Source: Paenalicyclobacillus mengziensis (lineage in GTDB: Bacteria > Bacillota > Bacilli > Alicyclobacillales > Alicyclobacillaceae). From it: a DNA stretch of 64,000 nt. The notes under the pieces are model-generated. The model was not told the DNA's origin. It ran no database searches and saw only the letters and a program-made list of their open reading frames with translations. Location of the stretch: NCBI RefSeq assembly GCF_017298635.1, contig NZ_CP071182.1:868001-932000 (forward strand). The letters run 5' to 3'. A program made the translations under genes and the position numbers. Position 1 is the stretch's first letter. Each line of letters opens with the position of its first letter. Below, one piece after another: positions 57,714 through 64,000 of the stretch.

Positions 57714-58808
57714 TCAGCGAGCCGCGTGCGCCGTGCCAAGGGTGCTCCAGACCTCGAGCTTCGTCTGAACACGTCGGATGACGTTGTCCGTAAACTCAGT
57801 GGTGCTCGTTCCCCCTGACAGATCCGGTGTCCGTACACCCGACATGACTGCCTCCAGCGTGGCTTCGTAGATGGCACGTGAAGCCAGTTGAACCCGTTGG
57901 TCCTCGCTATGTGCCAGCAGTGAAGCCCCTGCCAAAATCATGGCCATTGGGTTTGCCACATTTTTGCCTTGCAGGCTAGGGGCTGTCCCGTGTGGTGCTT
58001 CCGCCATAATCACTTTCGGCTTCCAGTTGTCATCTAGCGACAGCAGGATGGATTCTGAACCTGCAATCGACCCAAACATCTGTAGCACCAAGTCAGATAA
58101 GCAGTCGCCGTCCCGGTTGAGGGCAGGAATGACCAGTGCCTCTCCGGCCTTCACAAGTAGAAGGGCGTAAGTAGCGTCAATCAATTGAGGCTCGTATTCA
58201 ACTTCTGGATATCGCTTTGAAGCTGCGTCCAGTTCTTCTTTAAACATGCCCTCGTAAACGGGGCTGACTGTGAACTTGGGTCCGCCAAAGACTTTCGCCT
58301 TTGAACGTTTGGCGTACTGGAATGCGTATTCGGCAACGCCCTTACAGACGGAGCGGGAGATCTTTTCTGTCCTCATTGCGATTTCGTCCGATCCGCTAGC
58401 CTCACGCCATTCCTTGGCGCCATAGGCGTCATCGACGGCCATGCGCACAACCGAGATCGGGGAATACACGCCAACCGGGGGAGCAATACCAGGAATTCGG
58501 CGGCCTGTTCGGACGATTACCGTACCGTCAATTTCTTTGCGCAAGATGGCGTTTGGACTTCCGACGTCGCCTGAGGTTTCAGGCGTGATGGTCGCTGCTT
58601 TGAGGCCATATCCGCATTCACGCATGGCGGCAGCTGCTTCATACACGACCTTGTTGTCGGTCTTGCGGCGGTTTTCGAGGCTCAAGTCAAAGCGTAAAAA
58701 TTCGATTGGGGTTCCGATTACGTCCGGAGACAGCACCCGCAGCGCTTCTTCAAGAAGTTCCTGCCCGGTTTGGTCTCCTTCCATAACCACAATTTTTGGA
58801 GCGGACAT
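57714..58808 (-). CDS. Isocitrate/isopropylmalate dehydrogenase family protein, atypical
   Basis: Beta-decarboxylating dehydrogenase fold, 364 residues. Metal-site NRDGDCLSDL, nucleotide-site HGTAPSLQGKNVANPMAMIL and substrate-loop SPNAILRKEID are present. Unusual: the start reads EGDQTGQELL instead of the common GDGIGPE, and the loop that usually contains ENTEG..Y reads SGSDEIAMRTEK, without the Tyr. True substrate cannot be inferred. ATG 58808 follows GAGGTGA. It is 111 nt downstream of an iclR gene on the same strand and shares a CTGGTTGTC upstream motif with it. Confidence 0.82.
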   Translation of the reverse strand: MSAPKIVVMEGDQTGQELLEEALRVLSPDVIGTPIEFLRFDLSLENRRKTDNKVVYEAAAAMRECGYGLKAATITPETSGDVGSPNAILRKEIDGTVIVRTGRRIPGIAPPVGVYSPISVVRMAVDDAYGAKEWREASGSDEIAMRTEKISRSVCKGVAEYAFQYAKRSKAKVFGGPKFTVSPVYEGMFKEELDAASKRYPEVEYEPQLIDATYALLLVKAGEALVIPALNRDGDCLSDLVLQMFGSIAGSESILLSLDDNWKPKVIMAEAPHGTAPSLQGKNVANPMAMILAGASLLAHSEDQRVQLASRAIYEATLEAVMSGVRTPDLSGGTSTTEFTDNVIRRVQTKLEVWSTLGTAHAAR

Positions 58809-58835
58809 GTCGATTCACCTCATAACATCAGATGT

Positions 58836-58844
58836 CTGGTTGTC
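58836..58844. promoter_or_regulatory. CTGGTTGTC motif before the dehydrogenase
   Basis: The same 9-mer occurs at 59699-59707 before iclR, in the same orientation relative to the gene. Candidate half-site for shared regulation. Confidence 0.35.
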
Positions 58845-58919
58845 AGCGCCCCCGGGAAAAATCTCGGCGGTGTGGCAAGACTTTTTGACTTTTGTGGATG
58901 CCTGCTTATTAATTCTTGC

Positions 58920-59687
58920 TTAACGGGATAGGAGTCCGGTAATGAGGCGAGCAGACTGCAACAGTGTTTCTCGCATCGACTCCAGTGTTTCCGGTGTCAA
59001 TCTGACCGCTGGGCCAGTGACAGAAAGTGCAGCCAAAAAGTTATGGCGTCCGAAGACCGGGACAGCAATTGCAGCAGAGTCCGCATCACGTTCACGAAGA
59101 CTTGTGGCGTATCCGCGTTCCTTGACTCTGCGCAATTGGTTCAAAAAAGCTTCCTTGTCCATATGCTTTGCAAATCGGGGGTCAGTCATGACTTCCAATA
59201 TCAACACTGCATCGGAATAAGCCAACAAAACCTTCCCTGAAGCACCGACGAACAGCGGATATGTTCTACCAATGTTGAGTGGCTGGCGACTTGGCTTGTT
59301 GGTCTCAACTGTCTGAATCCGAATGCGTTCGTGTCCTGAACGTACATACAACACAACCGTTTCACCTGTTTCGTCGCGCAGGTGTGTCATCTCCGGCAGA
59401 ACTACCGATGACAGTTCATCCGATTGATAGATTCCGCTCATGAGCTCGAGTACACTCCAGCCGAGGCAATATCGGTCCGAGTGCGGATACTTCCGAACAA
59501 ACCCCTTCGCTTGTAACGACGCTAGCAATCGATGAACCGTACTTTTATGGAGGTTCACCGCTCGTGCGATGTCGCTAAGGCTGAGGCCGTCTTCCGACTT
59601 CGAGAAACAAAGCAAAACGTCGAGGGCCCTGTCCACGGCACGCACTGTAGTTTGAGGGGGGGCCTGATGCAGATCGTCTTCTGGCAT
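58920..59687 (-). CDS. IclR-family transcription regulator
   Basis: Winged-HTH (GLSLSDIARAVNLHKSTVHRLLASLQAKGFV, about residues 34-64) and the IclR effector-binding domain (VLYVRSGHERIRIQTVE..., LFVGASGKVLLAYS, SLRERDADSAAIAVPVF). 255 residues from ATG 59687, which follows AGGAGGACTTGCT; the longer frame to 59783 has no ribosome site and would run through the operator. It probably controls the adjoining dehydrogenase and itself. Confidence 0.9.
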   Translation of the reverse strand: MPEDDLHQAPPQTTVRAVDRALDVLLCFSKSEDGLSLSDIARAVNLHKSTVHRLLASLQAKGFVRKYPHSDRYCLGWSVLELMSGIYQSDELSSVVLPEMTHLRDETGETVVLYVRSGHERIRIQTVETNKPSRQPLNIGRTYPLFVGASGKVLLAYSDAVLILEVMTDPRFAKHMDKEAFLNQLRRVKERGYATSLRERDADSAAIAVPVFGRHNFLAALSVTGPAVRLTPETLESMRETLLQSARLITGLLSR

Positions 59688-59697
59688 AGCAAGTCCT

Positions 59698-59765
59698 CCT
59701 GGTTGTCCCATCAAGCGGAACAAGGTTCCGACGCGTAGTATAGCACAACCAGGGGATGCAGTCAT
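59698..59765 (-). promoter_or_regulatory. iclR promoter and nested dyads
   Basis: On the minus strand -35 ATGACT (59760-59765), 17-bp spacer, -10 TATACT (59737-59742). CGGAAC-AAG-GTTCCG (59716-59730), a typical IclR-type dyad, lies just after the expected start. An outer 9-bp inverted repeat (CCTGGTTGT 59698-59706, ACAACCAGG 59745-59753) encloses it. This is a likely autoregulatory operator. Confidence 0.6.
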
Positions 59766-59862
59766 CTTGTGAATCACAGACATTTACCCATCTGTCATAC
59801 CATGTACCGAGTGGGGTGTGCCCACCGATTGCCAAGCTCGTCATCCACTGGGGGGAACGTAA

Positions 59863-60843
59863 ATGAAAGCCTGTCTCGACGCCATCCGAAAGTACTTTGA
59901 CGTCCGCAATGAAGCCTGGCTCAATGGACATGCTAGCACTTTGCGAGACTTTTTGTCTGCACGTCGACAACGAATTCTGGAGGATTCAGTGACAGCAGCG
60001 ATTGACCTCAAGCGCCGAGCTGTGGATGTACGCAATACCCCGCTGGTGAGGACGCATACAAAAATTAAAGCACAGCCGTTGCCTCGCGACCCTCAAGGGA
60101 CAGCTGAGGACCGCGTTTACCTGGTTCGCGAGCATGTGACCTGGGTATATCAGGATGGACTCGATTATTGCACAGAGGCGCGCATCATCTGGCATCGTCA
60201 GCACTGGCGCCTAGAAAGTGACAACTGGTGTTTGGCTGAGGCGTGGGAGTCTGATGAAATCAGTCTAACCCCGCCTCGCCTTACAGAACTGGTCGAGCGA
60301 GACGTCATTCCGGGCTCGGTTCCAGAACGGGGCGTTGAGTGTGTGAAGTATGATCGTTTCCGAGCGTTCCGGTACGCCGAACTATGGTGGAATGGGTGGA
60401 ATCCAAACTTTCCTCGTTTGCGTGACGACTGCACCAACTTTATATCCCAGTGTCTGCTTGCTGGCAAGGTTCCGATGAAGCAAAAAAGTTCGCGTGCGGA
60501 GGGCTGGTGGATGGAAATCGGATCGGCACCAGAAGCAGAACGGTGGAGCTACAGTTGGGCTGTCACCGAGGCTTTTCGACAATACCTTATCCGCTCGCTT
60601 AGCGCCAAGTCTGTTCGCAAGCCTGAGGAGCTAAAAATCGGAGACGTGATTGTCTACGACTGGGACGGAACGGGACACGTGCACCACGCGACGGTGGTTA
60701 CAGACTTCGACGACCACGGGGATCCCCTTGTCAATGCCCATACCAATCCAAGCTATCATCGCCACTACCGATACCTGGATAGCCGTGCCTGGACACCGCG
60801 CACAAAATACCAATTTTTGCATTTACAGGATAACCTTTGCTAA
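59863..60843 (+). CDS. Amidase-domain (Amidase_6) protein without signal peptide
   Basis: 326 residues. The C-terminal half is a putative amidase domain (NlpC-like cysteine hydrolase): ELWWNGWNPNFPRLRDDCTNFISQCLLAGKV has the catalytic Cys, GTGHVHHATVVTDFD the His. The first 150 residues resemble an NTF2-like or related cap, not identified. No export signal is visible. ATG 59863 follows GGGGGGAACGTAA. A weak sigma-K-like element (ACA-N17-CATACCAT, 59776-59803) is upstream, which would suit a mother-cell coat or cortex role. Confidence 0.8.
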   Translation: MKACLDAIRKYFDVRNEAWLNGHASTLRDFLSARRQRILEDSVTAAIDLKRRAVDVRNTPLVRTHTKIKAQPLPRDPQGTAEDRVYLVREHVTWVYQDGLDYCTEARIIWHRQHWRLESDNWCLAEAWESDEISLTPPRLTELVERDVIPGSVPERGVECVKYDRFRAFRYAELWWNGWNPNFPRLRDDCTNFISQCLLAGKVPMKQKSSRAEGWWMEIGSAPEAERWSYSWAVTEAFRQYLIRSLSAKSVRKPEELKIGDVIVYDWDGTGHVHHATVVTDFDDHGDPLVNAHTNPSYHRHYRYLDSRAWTPRTKYQFLHLQDNLC

Positions 60844-60986
60844 AGTTTTTACGCCAGGATATTTTGACGGAGGATGGGGATGGGGGCCGTGGAGCAGGCA
60901 CTCTTTCTTATTCAACTGTGGTAAGCTAGAAGAATGGGTTTCATGAAAGGACAGAATGATGATGGAATGATTCAGGTGAGTTTCAC

Positions 60987-61475
60987 TTGGATCAACACGG
61001 GAGAGAAAACGCTTTGCTTCACATTGTATTGGTTGAACCAGAAATCCCTTCGAATACAGGAAACATTTCCAGGACCTGCTCTGTGACAGGGGCTGTCTTA
61101 CACCTCGTGCGACCGCTTGGCTTTTCTACGGATGACAGGCAACTGAAGCGTGCAGGACTGGATTACTGGAACATGCTCGACATTCGCTACCACGATTCTA
61201 TTGTCGAGTTGTGGGACAAGCACCCTGACGGACGCTTCTTCTATATCGAAACGACAGGGCAGAAATGGTATTCACAGGTGTCTTATCAACCCAATGATTT
61301 TCTCGTCTTTGGCAAGGAGACCAAAGGGTTGGCTCCAGAGGTTTTAGCTCGGACTCCGGAAAATATCGTGCGGATTCCGATCCGAGAAGGAGCGAGATCG
61401 CTGAACCTGTCTAATGCTGTTGCCATCGTTGCATTCGAGGCCTATCGACAACTTGGCTTTCCGGGCATGGTATGA
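60987..61475 (+). CDS. trmL: tRNA (cytidine(34)-2'-O)-methyltransferase TrmL
   Basis: SPOUT-fold methyltransferase that modifies the wobble base of tRNA-Leu isoacceptors. Family start HIVLVEPEIPSNTGNISRTC, knot motifs LVFGKETKGLAPE, VRIPIREGARSLNLSNAVAIV and the end AYRQLGFPG. 162 residues. TTG 60987 is 6 nt after AGGTGAG. A 25-bp tandem duplication covers the stop codon. Confidence 0.93.
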   Translation: MDQHGRENALLHIVLVEPEIPSNTGNISRTCSVTGAVLHLVRPLGFSTDDRQLKRAGLDYWNMLDIRYHDSIVELWDKHPDGRFFYIETTGQKWYSQVSYQPNDFLVFGKETKGLAPEVLARTPENIVRIPIREGARSLNLSNAVAIVAFEAYRQLGFPGMV

Positions 61476-61506
61476 GAATTCCTTTCCGGGCATGGTATGA
61501 GAATTC
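61457..61506 (+). repeat. Perfect 25-bp tandem duplication across the trmL stop
   Basis: The 25-mer CTTTCCGGGCATGG...GAATTC at 61457-61481 is repeated exactly at 61482-61506. The first copy contains the stop; the second is non-coding. Confidence 0.9.
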
Positions 61507-61557
61507 TCTGTTGTTTGAACACGTCTGTGCACACAGTTGTAAGCGGGGGGAACGTAC

Positions 61558-62295
61558 ATGCTAAGGACATTGTTATTCGACCTGGACGGAACGTTACTGC
61601 CGATGGACCAGGACCGTTTCATGCATGGCTACTTTCACGCATTGTTACCCGAGATTGCACATCTTGTCAATCCAGGAGAAATTGCTGGGCAGATCCTTAC
61701 AGCGACTCAACAGATGGTTGAGAACGAGGACCCTGATGTCGCAAACATCGATGCCTTCAAGAAGTTCTTCTTTGGAACAGTAGATGTGAAAGAAGAACAA
61801 ATTTGGCCCATCTTCGATACGTTTTACCAAGGTAAATTTGGCGAATTAAGCGGCTTCACGCAGCCAAGCCCTATTTCTCGGGAAATATGTCGAAGTGCTC
61901 TATCAAAGGGCTATGAACTCGTACTCGCCACAAATCCCATCTTTCCGGACAATGCCGTACGACATCGCATGAACTGGGCAGGAATTGGTGAGATTCCGTT
62001 TAAATTAGTCACCACCATGGAACATATGCATTTTTGCAAGCCAAGTCCGAAGTATTACCTGGAAATCTTGGACCGCATCGAGCGGACTCCAGACGAATGT
62101 ATGATGATTGGTAACGACGTTCAGGAAGACGGCGTGGCTGGCAAGTTGGGGATGGAAACGTTCCTTGTGCGGGATTTTGTTATCGATAGGGGTTTAGGCC
62201 ACACGGATTTCACCCATGAAGGCTCCCTGGAGGACGTCCTGGCGTTCGTTGAAGGACTGCCAGACCTGTCGTCGAAGGCTGCAACTAGGGCCTGA
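61558..62295 (+). CDS. HAD-superfamily hydrolase
   Basis: Phosphatase-like, 245 residues. Motif I LLFDLDGTLLP (DxDGT), motif II LATNPIF, Lys in HFCKPSPKYY and motif IV MIGNDVQEDGVAGKLG. Cap helical, residues 20-95. Substrate not inferable. ATG 61558 follows GGGGGGAACGTAC. Confidence 0.88.
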   Translation: MLRTLLFDLDGTLLPMDQDRFMHGYFHALLPEIAHLVNPGEIAGQILTATQQMVENEDPDVANIDAFKKFFFGTVDVKEEQIWPIFDTFYQGKFGELSGFTQPSPISREICRSALSKGYELVLATNPIFPDNAVRHRMNWAGIGEIPFKLVTTMEHMHFCKPSPKYYLEILDRIERTPDECMMIGNDVQEDGVAGKLGMETFLVRDFVIDRGLGHTDFTHEGSLEDVLAFVEGLPDLSSKAATRA

Positions 62296-62314
62296 GTGAG
62301 CTGGGGATTTTGTG

Positions 62315-62325
62315 GGCGCGTTATT
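62315..62325 (+). repeat. Possible half palindrome relic
   Basis: GGCGCGTTATT followed by CACTCTCAAACAG, similar to the right arm of unit A and the A-B spacer in the arrays. No left arm is present. Downstream of the HAD gene. Confidence 0.3.
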
Positions 62326-62359
62326 CACTCTCAAACAGCACTGACGGAAGAGAAATGGA

Positions 62360-62383
62360 AACGGCCCCTCGGGAGGGGCCGTT
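62360..62383. terminator. Bidirectional terminator between HAD gene and lpdA
   Basis: AACGGCCCC (62360-62368) pairs with GGGGCCGTT (62375-62383), loop TCGGGA. T-rich on the lpdA side (GTTTCCATTT read on the minus strand). Confidence 0.75.
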
Positions 62384-62388
62384 ACTCA

Positions 62389-63798
62389 TTACTTCGCCAC
62401 GATGTGGATTGGTGACCCAAGGCCCACTTCGGCGGCTTCCATGACAAGCTCTCCGAGCGTTGGATGCGCGTGAATCGTGAGTGCCACATCCTCCAGTGTT
62501 GCGCTCATTTCAATGGCAAGCCCGAGCTCTGCAATCAGGTTGGAGGCCTCTACACCAATCACCTGAGCACCGACCAAGAGGCCTGACTCCTTCTCTGCAA
62601 TCAGCTTGACATAGCCGTCTGTCGCATTCAGCGCGGTGGCGCGGCCGTTTGCCGCGTACGGGAATCGACCCACAGAAACCTCGCCGTACTGCTTTTTCGC
62701 CTCGTCTTCGCTGACGCCGACCGTGGCAATCTCAGGGTCGGAGAAGACCACAGCAGGGATGCAACGGTAATCCACCGTGCTGGCTTTCCCTGCAATCGCT
62801 TCGGCCGCTACTTTTCCTTCGTATGAGGCTTTATGTGCCAGGGCTGCACCTGGAACAATGTCGCCAATCGCATAAATGTGCGGGTTGCTTGTCCGGCACT
62901 GGCTGTCGACTTCGATAAGCCCCTTTTCGCCAAGCTTGACCCCTGCGGCATCGAGTCCGATTTCGTCCGTGTTCGGGCGGCGTCCAACTGTCACGAGCAC
63001 GTAATCCGCCGTGACCGTTTTCTCCTCGTCCTTCACCTTGAACGTTAAGGTGACGCTGTTCTCGTCTTCTTGAACCGACTGTGCAAGCGCACCCGTATGG
63101 ATGTCTACGTTGTACTTCTTCAGGTTCCGCGTCACCAGACGCGTCAACTGGGCGTCGAAGACGGACAGAATGCTGTCCAGACCTTCGACGATGGTTACTT
63201 TCGAGCCGAACTTGGCATAGGTTTGCCCGAGTTCGATGCCGATGTAACCACCCCCGACGACCACCAATCGCTCTGGAACTTCTGGGAGCGACAGTGCCTC
63301 CGTCGAGGAGATGACGCGTTTGCTAAAGGGGAGAGCGCGCAGTTCAATCGGACGACTGCCGGTTGCCAGAATGCAGTCTTGGAAATGAATCTTTTTGCCC
63401 TCGTATTCTGTCACAACGCGGGCTTCGTTCGCACCGGTGAAGAAAACCTCGCCCTCCATGACCGTAATCTTGTTGCCCTTCATGAGGGTCTTGACTCCGC
63501 CCGTCATTTTATCGACGACCGTTTGCTTCCACTCCTGGACCTTGGCGAAATCGAGACTCGCTGTTGTCGCGATGCCAGGGAACGTCTCTTCCTTCGCGGC
63601 TTCGTAATGATGCGCAGCCGAAATCAGGGCCTTCGAAGGAATACATCCTCGGTTCAGGCACACGCCGCCAAGTTCAGCCTTGTCCACAATCGTCACATTC
63701 TTACCCAACTGAGCTGCCCGGATGGCTGCAACATAACCACCCGGACCTGCACCGACAACAAGAACGTCAACTTCTTCCGTAAATTCTCCAACGACCAC
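62389..63798 (-). CDS. lpdA: Dihydrolipoyl dehydrogenase (E3)
   Basis: FAD flavoprotein of the pyruvate dehydrogenase complex. FAD site VLVVGAGPGGYVAAIRAAQLG, redox disulfide GGVCLNRGCIPSKAL, NAD site VVVGGGYIGIELGQTYAKFG and the C-terminal active-site His in HAHPTLGE. 469 residues. GTG 63798 is behind AGGTGTGAGG; it is 4 nt after the stop of pdhC, so both are in one operon. Confidence 0.97.
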   Translation of the reverse strand: MVVGEFTEEVDVLVVGAGPGGYVAAIRAAQLGKNVTIVDKAELGGVCLNRGCIPSKALISAAHHYEAAKEETFPGIATTASLDFAKVQEWKQTVVDKMTGGVKTLMKGNKITVMEGEVFFTGANEARVVTEYEGKKIHFQDCILATGSRPIELRALPFSKRVISSTEALSLPEVPERLVVVGGGYIGIELGQTYAKFGSKVTIVEGLDSILSVFDAQLTRLVTRNLKKYNVDIHTGALAQSVQEDENSVTLTFKVKDEEKTVTADYVLVTVGRRPNTDEIGLDAAGVKLGEKGLIEVDSQCRTSNPHIYAIGDIVPGAALAHKASYEGKVAAEAIAGKASTVDYRCIPAVVFSDPEIATVGVSEDEAKKQYGEVSVGRFPYAANGRATALNATDGYVKLIAEKESGLLVGAQVIGVEASNLIAELGLAIEMSATLEDVALTIHAHPTLGELVMEAAEVGLGSPIHIVAK

Positions 63799-63802
63799 AG
63801 CC

Positions 63803-64000
63803 TCACACCTCCATCATGAGCAGACGAGGATTCTCGAGCAAGCGTTTGATCTCGTTGACAAAGTTCTGCCCCATCACACCGTCAATAATGCGGTGATCGA
63901 AGCTGAGGGACAATGCCATCATGTGTGCACCAACGACTTCACCATTCTTCATCACCGGCTTTTCCGTAATCCGGCCTACGCCGAGGATGGCCACCTCTGG
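63803..64000 (-). CDS. pdhC: Dihydrolipoyl acetyltransferase E2, 3' end only
   Basis: Last 65 residues of an E2 acyltransferase, cut by the window edge. The catalytic motif [20 protein letters not shown] and the preceding [20 protein letters not shown] are typical. The frame is open to position 64000. Being next to lpdA makes the pyruvate dehydrogenase E2 most likely; a branched-chain E2 is less so. Confidence 0.9.
   Translation of the reverse strand, partial: PEVAILGVGRITEKPVMKNGEVVGAHMMALSLSFDHRIIDGVMGQNFVNEIKRLLENPRLLMMEV

Overview
The window looks like chromosome of an endospore-forming Bacilli-class Firmicute, most likely from the Alicyclobacillus branch or a close relative; that placement is inference. 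The evidence is strong Shine-Dalgarno sites with many GTG and TTG starts, germination receptor genes, an RsfA-type prespore regulator, a CotS-like coat kinase, and gene orders shared with Bacillus subtilis (ctpB-minJ-uvrBA and yvcI-rapZ-yvcK-whiA-crh). DNA composition is moderately GC-rich by eye. No phage, transposase, CRISPR array, rRNA or tRNA gene was recognised.

Layout. 1-4.6 kb: a carboxy-terminal protease (5' end outside the window), a MinJ-like division protein and the motAB flagellar stator. 4.6-11.2 kb: uvrB and uvrA behind a LexA box, then a PucR-type regulator. 11.4-13.5 kb: a sugar-ABC ATPase (msmX) coupled to HPr kinase. 13.7-19.5 kb: argS on the minus strand, then a TPR/HEAT protein and selB. 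19.7-24.6 kb: yvcI-glcK-rapZ-yvcK-whiA-crh. With hprK and msmX this gives a carbon-control neighbourhood. 24.8-29.6 kb: small membrane and DUF402 proteins, a metallo-beta-lactamase-fold hydrolase, mutY and a BAX-inhibitor-like protein. 29.7-32.6 kb: leuS behind a complete T-box. 32.6-37.3 kb: a GntR regulator, small unknown genes, an AI-2E-type permease and rsfA. 37.5-41.3 kb: mrfAB repair genes behind a second LexA-type box. 41.2-44.8 kb: a large RND transporter. 45-49.5 kb: yktB, an HD protein, a YunD-like phosphoesterase, nth, a YgzB-like protein and ypmS. 49.6-53 kb: a germination operon with a sigma-G promoter. 53.1-55.4 kb: rnhA, queG, ogt. 55.5-64 kb: CotS-like kinase, isocitrate/isopropylmalate-type dehydrogenase with an IclR regulator, amidase-domain protein, trmL, a HAD phosphatase, lpdA and the 3' end of pdhC.

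DNA repair is a theme: uvrBA, mutY, nth, ogt and mrfAB are all here, and two of these operons carry LexA-type dyads.

The most unusual signal is a dispersed composite repeat. Five short palindromes (core ATAACG...CGTTAT, each 24-25 bp) recur in the same order with nearly the same spacers (27/15-16/16-17/28 bp) at 34266-34473 (+) and 57236-57445 (-). A three-palindrome version lies at 4605-4721 and decayed pieces elsewhere. Every piece that can be oriented lies just downstream of a gene and runs in that gene's direction, which suggests it acts as RNA or as a 3'-end element.
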